Below are positions 10,248 through 20,906 of a stretch of DNA of 27,387 bases, piece by piece; positions within the stretch are counted from its first letter, which is position 1; each line of letters opens with the position of its first letter. This DNA comes from Cudoniella acicularis (Eukaryota > Ascomycota > Leotiomycetes > Helotiales > Helotiaceae): contig JAAMPI010000726.1 in NCBI GenBank assembly GCA_013054445.1, positions 1 to 27,387 of the forward strand. The letters are read 5' to 3'. The notes below the pieces were generated by a model. It did not search any database, was not told the origin of the DNA, and saw only the letters and a list, made by a program, of their open reading frames with translations. The translations under genes and the position numbers were made by a program.

Positions 10248-10433
10248 CTAGTTGGCTGCCGTGCCGATAACCATGGTCAATTTCTTCTTCTGAACGCAGT
10301 CATGCTGCTTCTTTCTAATCCCATCCTGCGCTAAGCCCTTCTGGCTTTTCTCTCCCTTCTTCTGACCAAACATTCGGCCATTCTTCTCCAGGCCCAGGTT
10401 GTTGCTGCTCAAAAGCAGTCTCAGATTCGATCG
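10248..10433 (-). CDS. Possible alternative last exon of the repeat-protein gene
   Basis: On the minus strand a frame stays open to a TAG at 10248-10250 with a basic, low-complexity sequence including LGLEKNGRMFGQKKGEKSQK and MVIGTAAN. A candidate intron at 10434-10501 (68 bp, GTGAAG donor after a TCG codon, GACCAG acceptor) would join it in frame to the upstream exon. The branch site is weak (ACTTAAAC). After the TAG the same frame stays open for another ~68 codons, so a read-through or mutated-stop history is also possible. Confidence 0.35.
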   Translation of the reverse strand, partial: RSNLRLLLSSNNLGLEKNGRMFGQKKGEKSQKGLAQDGIRKKQHDCVQKKKLTMVIGTAAN

Positions 10434-11500
10434 CTGGTCTTTTGTGACGGTGATAATCGTTTAAGTGATGTTGCCGATTTATTGCCCTTCTTGGCCTTCA
10501 CCGATGTTGGTGAGGTGGGGCTGGCGATATGGTACGGGCTTGGGGTGTAATATGAGGTTGGTGAGGGTGAGTTGTTCACAGCCATGCCTATGTTGGCAGG
10601 TGTGTTATGTGGGATATGTGAGTTGTTGAGAACCATGCCTATATCAGCAGGTGCGTTATATGTGAATGGTAAGTTGTTAACCGTGCCTTTGTCAGCCGGT
10701 GTGTATAGGTTTGCTTTCGGCAGCGATCGGAACAGAGCACCACGCTTTGCCTTCTCCTTCGTCATCAACGCCGTGGCGGCCTTCAAGGCGGACTTCTTCA
10801 AAGGAGTATTTTTCTGGGAGGCAGTTAGTGCTGTGTATCCGGAACGAACTTAGAGTCATCTGCTTACCTTTGCCCAAGCTCCGAGGGCGAGACGATCTTC
10901 CATCGCCAAGGATCCAAGCTTTCCATACTTCCCCTTCAATCTCTGCAGGGCCATTTGCTTCTTCAGCGCGGAGTGGATTAAATTTGCGTCCTTTCGGACC
11001 CGAACACCCTGTGGAAGCTCGAGCTTCCGAGGCTTCTGCTTCACGAAGAACGGAGGTCCTTCGAGCTCCATTGCGTTTGGATCGCGGGTGGTGGTTGGGA
11101 CGAAAGGGGTTGCCACAAATGGCTGTTGTGGGAGCGAGGTCTTGGCTATCTGTGCTGGTGTGGCATATCCAGCTTGTTGGGAGAAAAGAGATGCCATAAA
11201 TGGCAGAGGAGGGTTAAATACTTGTGGCACTGTGGTATATCCCACAGGCCCAGACAAGAATGATACCGAAAACAGGTTCCTGCTTCCGGACAGGCCAACT
11301 TGGCTTGTATAGCCGAAGTTTGGTGGTGGTTGTGGAGGAGGGGCGGAGGTCGAAGTCTCAAAGAGATGCGGATCGATATTCGAGTCTCTTGCTGCAGTAG
11401 CAGTGGCAGTAGTATTGCTGGCCAAGTCAGCCTCCAACTCGGCCTCCAGTTCCTTCTGGGTCTGCTTCTCGTACGCGTTCAAAGGCTGACCGGCGCCCAT
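10421..11500 (-). CDS. Disordered, repeat-containing protein of unknown function
   Basis: The simplest model is the complement of 10868-11500 and 10421-10813, giving 341 aa. The 54-bp intron (10814-10867) has GTAAGC, CACTAAC and CCCAG and is phase 0, so splicing is well supported. The N-terminal 35 residues are a charged helix (EKQTQKELEAELEADLA). Residues 50-160 are Pro/Gln/Thr/Phe-rich with a repeated GY(T/A)T.PQ pattern. Residues 165-215 are basic and more conserved in character. The C-terminal part has three degenerate repeats of about 17 residues, such as NAPADIGMVLNNSHIP and NTPANIGMAVNNSPSP. There is no signal peptide or membrane segment; a nuclear location is possible from the basic runs. 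An alternative last intron (10434-10501) would replace the final ~30 residues with a Lys-rich tail ending at 10248. Confidence 0.6.
10570..10715 (-). repeat. Degenerate tandem repeat coding for ~17-residue units
   Basis: Three successive blocks share the pattern GGTATGTG(A/T)G/GTTGTTxACxxxGCC and the protein pattern P-A-(D/N)-(I/K)-G-(M/T)-(V/A)-x-N-N. They sit inside the second exon of the gene above, roughly at 10570-10615, 10620-10665 and 10670-10715, and have diverged at many sites. Confidence 0.65.
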
Positions 11501-14055
11501 ATTTTAGGCTTGGGCAACCGGAGCAGCTTGGTGGGTAGGGCGGTGAAGTAGGCCTGAGCCTTCCCACTGCAGAAGGCTCTCTTCTGGTCGCGGCGATTCA
11601 TCTTGGTATGCTCGAAGTGTCGTGGCGTCGAAGATCAAAGATCGAAAATTCAGAAATCGACGCGAAAAGCGCGGCAAATTGGTAAAGGGAAGATCGCAAA
11701 AGGATCGAGAAGTATGGTACAAGTGTACAGGTATAGCTGCGAAGTTATTGCTATGGTATGGTGTCGAAATCGTGGTCGAGGTTGTCGAGAGTTGCGGTGC
11801 TGGAGAAGGCAAGATCGCGGAGGGGAGGCCGCAATTTATGCCTTGGGGACATGGTCTGCGTTGACGCGCTAGAAGAAGCGCTCCTGAGCCTCTCGAAGGT
11901 GGTGGGCAATTGAATTTGAGTTTGGTTGGGTTGTGCTTGGTAGGTGAGTAAGTGCAGTAGTGAATTTGTTGATGTGCGGGAGAGCTGTCGAACGTCTCTG
12001 TGTAGCGAGTGTCAAGATTGCTGTGACAGCTGGTATATTGTTGGAAGAGCCGAGAGTTGTCCTTGTTCTTACTGCTCTTTCTGTTCTCATGATTTTCACT
12101 CTTCCTCTCTTTTCTGTTGTCTCTTTTCATATTCATGTTTTTAGCAAATACTTGCTTGATCAACAGTGCTATGACAGCTCGTATGTAGCTGGAAGAGCTG
12201 AGAGCAGATGTTGTTCTTGTTCCTTTCGCTATTCTCAAGAATTTCTCTTTCTTTCTGTTCATATTCCTGTTCCTTGCAAAAGGCATTTGCAGCTTGCTTG
12301 ATCGTCGACCTCCTTTTTTCCTTCTAGGTCAGCTTTTGGAAATCTTCGTTCTCCCTACTTACCTATACCCACCCACTCACCATCTATCTCTGGATTCGTT
12401 TTTTTCCTCCTTAGATGTCGAGATTCAGACATCTAACTCCTTTCCTCATAGTTCACCTCGAATATGCCAAGCACTTTAGTAGTCTCTTCTTGGAGCATTG
12501 TCAATCCTTGACTTCTATTCATGAAACCGCCAGACTCTATTCCTTGCGGGGGTTGTTGAATGCCCTAATTCAAATAAATCAGCTACCAGCTCACCCTCTG
12601 TTTTGAATTTAGATAAGCGTGTCAAAATCTCGAAATACACAATGCAATATCTTCTGACTCATACCTATAACTTCTTGAAAATCGGGGTCTGGGCGCTTTT
12701 CCTCTACCTTGGATAATTTCTTCCTCCCCATCCTTTCTATCCACCCCATTTCAATCTCCGCAGGTCTGGCTCGTTACCAAGCCACTCTTATATTTATATT
12801 TCTTGCGCCCAATCCCTTCCAACCACTTCCACAGCCAGCCCCACATCCTCCACCCCTCCATGCACTGTTCCCCTCCCCCACCCTCCCCAAACACCAATTT
12901 CCACCCACAAGCTCTCAGCTTGTTAATTTGCTCTAGCAACCACCAATTCACAACTCACCCACTCTCCTCTACTATTCATCAAACCACTCCTTTTCTTCAG
13001 AATCCCTAAATCCGAAAGACAAATGTGCCATTTCTAGCTGCTCTGTTTGAATTTTGAGAGACTGTGTGATGTTGTTGTGGGGTTGGAGTCGTGGTTCTGG
13101 TTTCAGAGAAGAAAGGGCGGAGGGGGAAGTGGAAGAAGGAAGATATATGGAGAAGGGCAGTTGTTATAGAGGAAATCGGAGGGGGTGTAGCTGGAAGTGG
13201 AGTTGGAGTTACAGTTGCGGAAAGCAAATCCTCAGGTATTGAACCGAGCAGGCTTAAGAAAGTCCGACCTTTCTTTTCCCTTAAGCCTCCCCTTCTTCCT
13301 CCTTTTTTTTTGTGTGAAACGAAAAGAGATACAGTTGTAGCGTTTTAACCGTAAAGAAGAAAGAGCAAAAATGTGAAGCGCAAAGACACCCTTCTCTATT
13401 CCAGGGGGGGTTGGGGGTAATATTACTTACTGTCTGAATTAGCCTGTGTGAAAGAAAGCAATTATTAGTGCCGACAGCTAGTGCGGGGCGTATATATATA
13501 TAGCCTCGCCGACCACCCATTTCTTATTCTTAATCCATCACTTTTATCGTATTGAATATTATATCTTCACTGCTGTGCACACTGCATTTTGATATCTTGA
13601 CAGTCTGAGAGTTAAGGTTAGGCATCGTTGAAGATGGTTGAAAATAGCGATAGTAATAGTAATGTTGATAGTAAGAATGGGGATGATTGGAGTTTGAGTA
13701 GAAGAAGAAAAGTTGTAGTTGTGTAGTAGTGGAATTGTGGACAGAGGGCGGGGGAGTAGTGAGAATGCTTATTTTTATAGATAAGAGGAGGCAGTTGATG
13801 TCTCGTGTATTATAAATCTGGAGTGGAACGGACACCTTGAAATTTCTCACAAACTATTTCAATAATTGACTTCCATTCATTTATTCATAATTCATATGCC
13901 TCGTGATCAGATCATCACCACGCATGCTTGCTAATTACGCAAATCCGCAGGAACAAAGCAAAATCAAGCAAAGCAAAACTGGCTGACCTGTGTTATAATC
14001 CGACAAACACACCAAAGTAACCACCAAATCGTCAGCATCCCGCATCATACAATCA
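11501..14055. other. Long pyrimidine-rich intergenic region
   Basis: No recognisable gene was found in about 2.5 kb between the RdRP stop and the upstream side of the repeat-protein gene. It contains the ~140-bp direct repeat at 12023-12303, strongly C/T-rich plus-strand sequence at 12720-13010, a G-run near 13405, and a short TA run near 13490. It probably combines 5' UTR and promoter of the gene at 11500 with the RdRP 3' UTR. Confidence 0.5.
12023..12303. repeat. Diverged direct repeat, two ~140-bp copies
   Basis: Copy 1 (about 12023-12162) and copy 2 (about 12170-12303) both run GTGACAGCT/ATGACAGCT, TGGAAGAG, GAGAG, TTGTTCTT, a CTTTCTGTTC..TTCATATTC block, (T)AGCAAA or TGCAAA, then GCTTGCTTGATC or ACTTGCTTGATC. 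They align end to end with substitutions and small gaps. No coding meaning is evident. Confidence 0.7.
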
Positions 14056-17000
14056 TTACATCTGACCACTATATGCCAACCAAGAAGGCAAATCAAGAGG
14101 AGGAAGCACCTCAAAACCGGGCAGCTTCTCAGCCTCCCTCATGCACACAGCCGCAGCAACATACTTGAAACTGAGAATCTGTTCTTGGCGTTTGAACATG
14201 ATTCGCTCCTCCAAGCTGACAGCCAGACATGCCATGCTGCGAGGCAAAGCTTCTTCTGATAACTCGCCATCGTCTTTGAGAATGCAGTCTACAATGAAGG
14301 CCGTATCCTCATCCACCCTCTCTTTCAATGTGGTAGATTGGTCTCGCTGGCGTTTGCTCGCTGCACCCGTCTTGCCGAGAATGTTGCCGATGAAAGCTTC
14401 GAGTTCGGAGAGTGGGCGGAGAGGGTGATCGCTGTACGCGGTCATCGCGTTCAGAAGGCAATCCTCGTACCTAGAAAACCCGAAAGGTAAGTAATGACAG
14501 GCTATCGGGACCAAAAGGAGTAACCTACATATCACGAATTTCCCTTGCCCATTCCTTGTGATGCTCCCACAAAATCAATCGGCACTTTTGTTTTACATAT
14601 GTCCATACCCCATCTATGACGGGTGATCTGGCTGCCATTTCGCCCTCAAATTCTCGTTGATAAATCTGCTGAAGAACAGCGCGCTCGTCAATCGCTCGAT
14701 AGAGCTTCCCCAAAATCTTATTGCTCTCGTAGAAGCGGTAACCTTTGTTATCCTCATTTTCATCCCATCTCTCACGTGGATCTTGATACTCGGCCACGTC
14801 AAATGAAAGTCCAGTGTTCTTTTCGATTCTCAAATGGGGACCGGGTGCCATGAAATCGGGCCGCCAATTATCACTTGGTGGCATTTTCGACATGTCAACC
14901 TAATAGAAGGCGTTGTTAGCATAATTCCTGTCTAAAGTCATGGAAGGCCGAGCAGCCTCGAGGCGTGGGGAGGTCTGTGCTGATTATCCATGACATGGAT
15001 GGGTGTTAAGTATACGTACCGGTATCCCAGTCTTAGAAAAGTCAACAGCAGTTGAGTGCATCTCCGCCAAGATAATGCAGTCCGGGTCAGACGTTCCAGT
15101 TGGCCTCCGGTCTGCCAGAACGACGTGCCGAATCGCAATACGTCCCAGTTGATCTGTCTCCATAAATTTAATGAAGAACTCTGTAATATCTACGGGCTGC
15201 ACCGCTCGGCCAATGTCAATTGCTACTACGCGCGGGTAGTCTGCTGGTGTAAAGTACATTGTTGGCTGTAGTGTCTCGTCCCAAATTACGAGATACAAGT
15301 CCCCATCTAGATCGCCACCACTCAACTGACTTGGCAAATCACGAAAACCCTTCTGGCTAAAGCAGATGCAATTTGACAATCTTCGAAGGGGGGAATCTGC
15401 GGGAGGTTTCACAGCCTCCAGAATTTGAACATCGCCAGGATGTAATGCAGGCGCGCGCGAGACAAGTACCCTCTTTTGAGTAAGGATTTGTGGTCGACCA
15501 TGAAAATCGTTGAAGGTACAGAATATTTGACCTTCCTCAAGGTATCCAGTTTCATCCATTATACCGTGCAGGACATGACCCTTTTCAATAGGTATGCGAG
15601 TCTTGTGCTTCAGTAACCGAAGTTCTATTAACAGTGTGGCCTCGAGGACGTTTCGGAGGAACGGGTCTTGGCGGAAGTCGAGGTTCCTGAAAGCTAGTTC
15701 TTGAATAAATCTTGCCAAATTCAAAGACTTTCCGATAGATTGGCGATGAAGGAACATTGAAACATCCCAGGGATTATTAGTGATATTGCGAAGACGTGTT
15801 ACTTCTTTATTTTGAAGCTTTAGAAGTGCGGGGAAAGAGACTCCCATGTCCTCCAGAATCTTGATGAATTGCCGATTTAAATATGCAGGCAGAGGCGTAT
15901 AGGCGGCCCCGCAAATCTCGACATCTTGAGAGTTGGAGCCAAAAAACTTGACCATTGAGGGACGAAGATTTAAAGAGTCTCCTTGCAACCGTGGATCGAG
16001 CGAGATCATGCCTTTCGCGCCTATATAGTTGTGTTACCATAAAGTCATTACCAAGACAAATAGGCTTGTAGTATAAAAACCAACAAATAAATTCTCTTGC
16101 ATAGGCGTTTGAAGAGTTATGCGAGAAATATGAACTATACCTTGGAATCTAATTTGAAGGCACGTCGGCCGGGGTGCCGACTTCTTCGGGAGACGATCGC
16201 AAATCATTTCCATGACGGAAGGAGACATTGTTCCAACACCATCACTGAATACCCGTCCATTGCGTTCTACCTCTGGTAATGCCGCAATGAAATGCAGAGG
16301 AATTGGAACAGCGGTTCGAGTATCCGTGAATGCTTGGCCTATTCTGGCTGCGCATTTTGCGGGCGATCGAATGTCTGCAAAGTTGCCGAGATCCTCAACT
16401 ATCAAACGACCCCACAAGAGTGTGCCCTCATGCAAGAATGGCGCCGCAAACCAACAGGAATGTGCACGAAGCGACGAGTGAGAGAATCCGAGGAAAGTGA
16501 AGGTACGGTTAGCAATTTTAATGCCCTTGTGCAGGATGCTCTTGAAGCGCCCGTGATAGATCTTTTCAAGAGAAACATTTGGATCGAAATTGAGCATGCC
16601 ACCGTCCTCGTCGCAGAACTGCACTCTCAGAAATGAGTCATGATTATTCGGATATTTCCTTAGGACGCGGTTGTTGGCTTCTGGTTCCGGGCCATACAAA
16701 TGAATGCCAGACGGGGTAATCTTAACTCGATGTATGATGGCGACATTCCCTGATCTGATAGCTTCCTTCTCCTTACTGGTTTTTTGACGTTTGCAGATAC
16801 CCTCGTTCTCTTTCAACAGAGAAACTATACTCCTGAGCGCGAGGTCTTCCGCTTCAATGTCCGGTCCCGCATATGGAATTTGGTTGAAGAGACGTCTAAT
16901 GGCTCCAACGCAGATGAGCTCTCGTTCATCTGTAGGTGATCGTAACCACATTCCAATCACATATGGTATGAGTGATATGGCCGTGCTAGGCGGAAGGTAG

Positions 17001-18028
17001 CCATCTTGAGCGAGTTTCTGGATCTGGAAGGAGACCACGAAGGGTAGCGGATTGCTTAAGCCGGATAAGTTTCGATCAAGACGCGCGAAACCTTCTGTAT
17101 AAGACTCCGAAGGCGTGTAGATCGTGAGATTGTGGTGATGTAGTGGGGGCATCGCACGAGCCTTTCGAAGCTGCTGCATATGGCCTCCAAGTTCTCCTGG
17201 CTGTGACTGCTCTCTCTTTAGCACAATCCTGTAAACAAGGCAGCTTCCAGCAATTGGCTTGTGTTCCTCGTTGAGATATGGCAATCTATGAATGGTCGGG
17301 CCTCTCCTAGTATTGGGTTGGCGAGCCTGGGCACCAACACCAAGCTGGGCAAGGAGATCATGCAGCGGTACTTCCATCTGCTCAAAGAAGTGTGGAGGTT
17401 CACACATCGAGAAAAGGAATGATGGGGAGCTTCCATCATCGATTGTGATATCGTAGGTTGCCGAGTACCGAAATTCAAGTCGTAGACCGTTAGTCAGGTT
17501 TAGGATCATAGTTCTTTGCCAAAATTTTGCGATGCCCTCAACGACGAGTTCCACCTGGGGGGAGAAGACCACATTAGAGTCCTTGTATGCCCAGACGCCA
17601 CAAGATAAGGAGATGCAGCCAAGCGAGATTGGAAAAATGTCAGAGGTGTCAACCTTTACAAGCTGAGAGGCATGTGCAGCCTTGCGTTGGGCATCTTCTG
17701 TGCGCAAGACTCGCAGTAGATAAGGGTTGGCGTCCCACTTGCTTTGCTCGCAATAAATTGGCTTTCCTAGGAAGATTAGGTTTCTTGAGCGATTGATGTA
17801 AGGCACAGAGCGACGGGCTCCTCCTGGACGCCTTGAGCCATGGTTCTGGAGAAACTTCAGCCCCTCATGAGCGTGGAGGAAAGTTAGCGTTGCGGTGTTT
17901 TTCCCCCTGTTTTTATGGCAGTTGAAGTTGTCAACAGAGATAGAAATTTGCTTGAAAGCGCCTTTGAGGAATTTGCAGAGTGCTTTCTCGGTTGTTTGCT
18001 CGTGTACATTGCGTACAGTCACCTCCAT
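14056..18028 (-). CDS. RNA-dependent RNA polymerase of the eukaryotic RNA-silencing type
   Basis: The CDS is the complement of 16141-18028, 15020-16020, 14529-14899 and 14056-14470, giving 1224 aa. The introns (120, 120 and 58 bp) have GTATAG, GTACGT and GTAGGT donors, and splicing restores FQGAKGMISLD, KTGIPVDMSKMPPSDNW and IRDMYEDCLLNAM. The N-terminus resembles an RNA-binding fold (EVTVRNVHEQTTEKALCKFL). Residues around 560-640 hold VFSDGVGTMS and GAKGM, and the catalytic loop SGGDLDGDLY gives DLDGD at residues 866-870; all are hallmarks of cellular RdRPs (QDE-1/SAD-1/RRP family). The enzyme makes double-stranded RNA from single-stranded templates for Dicer. The DLDGD form and N-terminal RRM-like part suggest the SAD-1/RRP side rather than QDE-1, but I cannot place it firmly. 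No premature stop or missing motif is seen, so it looks functional. The start is a good AAAATGG context. Confidence 0.92.
14471..14528 (-). other. Intron 3 of the RdRP gene
   Basis: The intron is 58 bp, GTAGGT...TTCTAG, phase 2. It joins EIRDM to YEDCLLNAMTAY. Confidence 0.85.
14900..15019 (-). other. Intron 2 of the RdRP gene
   Basis: The intron is 120 bp, GTACGT...ATTAG, phase 0. It joins the conserved HSTAVDFSKTGIP to VDMSKMPP. Confidence 0.88.
16021..16140 (-). other. Intron 1 of the RdRP gene
   Basis: The intron is 120 bp, GTATAG...TATATAG on the minus strand, phase 1. It joins RLQIRFQ-type sequence to GAKGMISLD at a Gly codon, as expected for this very conserved block. The unspliced frame reads into an unrelated hydrophobic tail. 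Confidence 0.85.
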
Positions 18029-19016
18029 TTTGTCGACGGCTGTCGGCTTGTGCGATTAGAGCAGTCCGAACCGATCCCAGGCAATGGTAATGTGGTCCTT
18101 TTACTCTCGAGAATTTAGGAGATAATTGAGATGATATGCGCTTATTACCCCGATGAAAGTGATGTTGAATCTTGCGTCGAGGATGGGGTCAGAAGAAGGG
18201 TAAAGGCGAAGTTGAGGTGCGCAAGAGTAAGGCTGCAAAGTTGTCCCGAGTTGGTCAACACACTGCAGCTGTGGACTCCCGCAGCGTAAGACTGGATGAG
18301 GATCCTACCTCTGGATATCTGGTCAGCTGCAGAATCCTTACCACTGATCTTTGTGCACAGGAGATGCGATGACACGGCTTTGACAATAGAGCTTGCGTTT
18401 GAATACCATCTGTGGTGTTGATCAGTTGAGGGAAGATGAGATCGAGAGTTCGCGTTCGGGGGGCAGAGAGGGGCAGAGAGGGGCAGAGAGGGGCAGAAAG
18501 AGGGAGACGACCAGGGGGTGCTTGGCACTTACCTAAGCAGGCCGACCCGAACTCGGAGGGCTACCTCCTAGAGTGACAGCCGAAGTCCAGACATGCGGCA
18601 TTGTCCCGAGAGTTTTTCGGCTTCAAAACTTCAAAGCTTTCTCGAGTTCTCAAAACAAACTTTTACCTACTGCACGTCCAGATATCTCACACCCTCAACT
18701 AGAGCTCATAGATCACCTGGGTCTTCAGTCCACATGCCAACAATGCCGAGTTCCCAAAGAATTAATGGATTGTGGTTTTGGCGCTGGTGCCACTGGAGTC
18801 CTGTCTACCCAGCATGCATTCCCCAATCTAGAGACCTTGAAGCCTTCACATCTCCAACCAGCAGCGTTGTGTTTCGTCTTCAAGGAACATATTTTCTTCC
18901 AGTACCCAAAAAATATTATACTAATAAGCTTGTTCTCTAACAAACTCTTGAATTTATCTGTCCTCAGCAACTTATTTTTGTCATTTTTACGAATATTGAT
19001 ATCACCTTAGCTTGGC
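18029..19016. other. Spacer upstream of the RdRP gene
   Basis: Apart from the 10-bp tandem repeat I see no supported feature. A plus ORF at 18573-19010 (145 aa) has a Cys pair (STCQQCRVPKELMDCGFG) and then becomes hydrophobic and A+T-rich; it has no recognisable domain and no good start context, so I leave it unassigned. Confidence 0.4.
18461..18500. repeat. Four tandem 10-bp units upstream of the RdRP gene
   Basis: The unit GGGCAGAGAG occurs four times in a row, the last with AAAG instead of GAGAG at its end. It lies about 430-470 bp upstream of the RdRP start, in the probable promoter or 5' UTR. Confidence 0.9.
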
Positions 19017-19682
19017 CTATGCAACCACCACCACATGCGCATTTTCCCTCTTCTCTTCCGATTTCGATATCTCTATTTCTATGGCCACTAATTCGAACAC
19101 CTTTTTGCCAATCTCAAACTCATCGAAATCCACCATCTTTGCTCTCAACCCCTCCTCCTTGAGTCCTTTTTCGATTTTCATGCCTCCCAGACTTCCTACG
19201 AGCGCCCCGAGGACTGTCTAAGAGAGAATCGAGACTGTATTAAGAATCTACGATCATCTCCTTCTCTTATTGCCCAAAATCCGATTGGCGCCTGATGCCG
19301 TTGAACCCAAATTTCTCATTGAAAACATTTGTGAGACCCACCGCCATCTGTTTTGCAACTACTTGTTCTTTTTCCTCAGCTACATACATCGGCCAATTAG
19401 TGCAAAACGTCTCCTTCGTAGTTGGAGCTAAGCATGGTGTGTTTTTGAGCCATGGTAGACCTTTTTGCTGGGGTTAGATCATATTTTACAAATTCTTGCA
19501 GCTACTTCAAGGAACTTGTTGAGTGCGGAGAACATTTGAACAGCACAATGCAAGTCTCATCCGAATCCAGTCTTAAAAATCCAGAATGGATGAGCAAGCT
19601 CTTCGGTATGATGTTGTATGGTGATGAAGGATTGGAACTCAATGGAAGTTTCCGATCCCGAATACCGGACCGTGTCACTCAT
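19017..19682 (-). pseudogene. Decayed or multi-exon gene of unknown function (3' part)
   Basis: Three minus-strand stretches read like protein. The first starts at an ATG at 19682 and reads MSDTVRYSG...IEFQSFITIQHH...PFWIFKTGFG, is stopped by a TGA at 19557-19559, and then continues in frame with MFSALNKFLEVAARICK. The second (about 19267-19468) includes NWPMYVAEEKEQVVAKQM and NVFNEKFGFNGIRRQSDFGQ. The third (19017-19217, after a CTCTCTTAG acceptor-like site) has a Gly-zipper-like GALVGSLGGMKIEKGLKEEG and ends at a TAG. Introns could explain the last two junctions, but the internal TGA argues for decay. The family is unknown. Confidence 0.45.
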
Positions 19683-19839
19683 TAACCACTCTCGCAGCGA
19701 AAAGAAGCTACAACATATCATGATCTAAGAAGAATAGAGAAAACGAAGCTTTTTGCAATTTTCACTGTTACCGTCCGTACCTAAACCGACACCCTCGATT
19801 CATTGGGTATGGCCTTAGGTCCTAGATCAATTGACCCAT

Positions 19840-20906
19840 TTAGCTTCGGCGGCCTTTCTTCTTCACCGATGGTCCAGTGATGGATATGCTTCCACAATGC
19901 GACTTTGCCTTCGAACATGATCCTCTAGATACTGGCGGCGCAATTAAACCTCTGGGTTCCTCTTTGGTGGCTTCTGGTTGTGCTGCTTGAGTCCGATTTA
20001 CGGCATTATCCTGGCTGCCTTTCTTGAGCTGTGGCTTGCCTTCTTAACTCGGCACCAGAATCCTAGCAACATTGATTTTTAATCCTCCAATTTTCCGATA
20101 GTCTTCACTAGGCTCTTTGATGCCTTTATTCTTCGTAGTCCCTGGTATCACGGCCTTGTCGGGGAAAACCTCTTAGTTTTCCATGCTCTTAATTATCTCC
20201 GTTTGGCTGCTCAAAACTTTCGTTGGGCGTTGTTGGAGAGCACCGCTTCTCCTTTCATGAACCAATCCAGCCCCGGATTTCAGTAGCATCTCTTGAAATT
20301 TAAACTCTCTCCCGGTGACGGATTCGCGTTCGTTCTGTCAAGCGCTCCCTTTCCCCTTTACTTGGCTAATGCTTGATTGGTACCCTTCCTCATCTCAAGC
20401 TCTGCTGCCTCATCACGGTTTTCATTCTCTTCGCCCGGGATAAGTTTCGATCAAAACTGTTTGTGCTTACCTTGCAATTCCCTCCACCCATTTTCAATTT
20501 GTGTATTCTTATTTTGACTTCACGATATTCGTTTTCCAGCAGATAATATTTCAGTTGGAAATCCGGCATCAATTTTCTATTCCTAAACGCCTCAAGCGCA
20601 AACAACTGCAGCGATTCCTGTAATTGGTTTTCAGGCTCCACTTCGAATCTAGAAGTCAAGCCCGAGCTTGCTCCTTGAAAATTCATTTCAATTCTTTAAT
20701 GTTGCAAAGTTTACGCAGGATTAGAGAGCTCTTCAATGAAAGCACTCTTTGAATCTCGTATTATTTCCACCTTGACCATAGGATAAAACTTCGTACTTAA
20801 AGTCAAGGAAAACCTTTTTGATTTCGCCTTGCACCTGCAACTCAACGAGGTAGTTATCTCGAAAATAGCCCAAATATATCATGAATACGTTTTTCTGTAC
20901 GGACAT
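19840..20906 (-). pseudogene. Decayed gene of unknown function (5' part) with several in-frame stops
   Basis: From an ATG at 20906 the minus strand reads 57 codons (MSVQKNVFMIYLGYFRDNYL..., stop 20733-20735), with the +1 frame continuing in coding style (MVKVEIIRDSKSAFIEELSN). An ORF from 20686 to 20390 (98 aa) has EAFRNRKLMPDFQLKYYLLE and a GTAAGC donor-like site after GGGNCK. Further on, one frame of about 110 codons ending at the TAA at 19840-19842 is broken by two internal TAA codons and has a basic tail (GPSVKKKGRRS). This pattern of good coding style broken by stops and frame changes indicates a pseudogene; all stops noted are TAA or TGA, compatible with C-to-T change from CAA or CGA. 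I cannot say whether it is one gene with the part at 19017-19682. Confidence 0.5.

Noticed and set aside
9985..10251. Plus-strand 88-aa ORF with a good ATG context
   Set aside because: The overlapping minus frame is equally open and no domain is visible on either strand, so I could not support it as a gene.
11504..12286. Minus-strand ORF of 260 aa ending 3 bp before the ATG of the repeat-protein gene
   Set aside because: Composition is low-complexity (Ser/Thr/Pro/Arg, Lys runs), it spans the non-coding direct repeat, and no domain is visible. It is more likely 5' UTR or promoter, though its length merits an RNA-seq glance.
14056..18028. Integrated RNA virus polymerase
   Set aside because: The DLDGD motif, the RRM-like N-terminus, 1224-aa length and introns identify a cellular silencing RdRP, which is unrelated in fold to viral polymerases.
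18145..18528. Minus-strand ORF of 127 aa upstream of the RdRP start
   Set aside because: It includes the 10-bp tandem repeat, has a Ser/Pro-biased composition and no domain; best seen as leader or promoter sequence.
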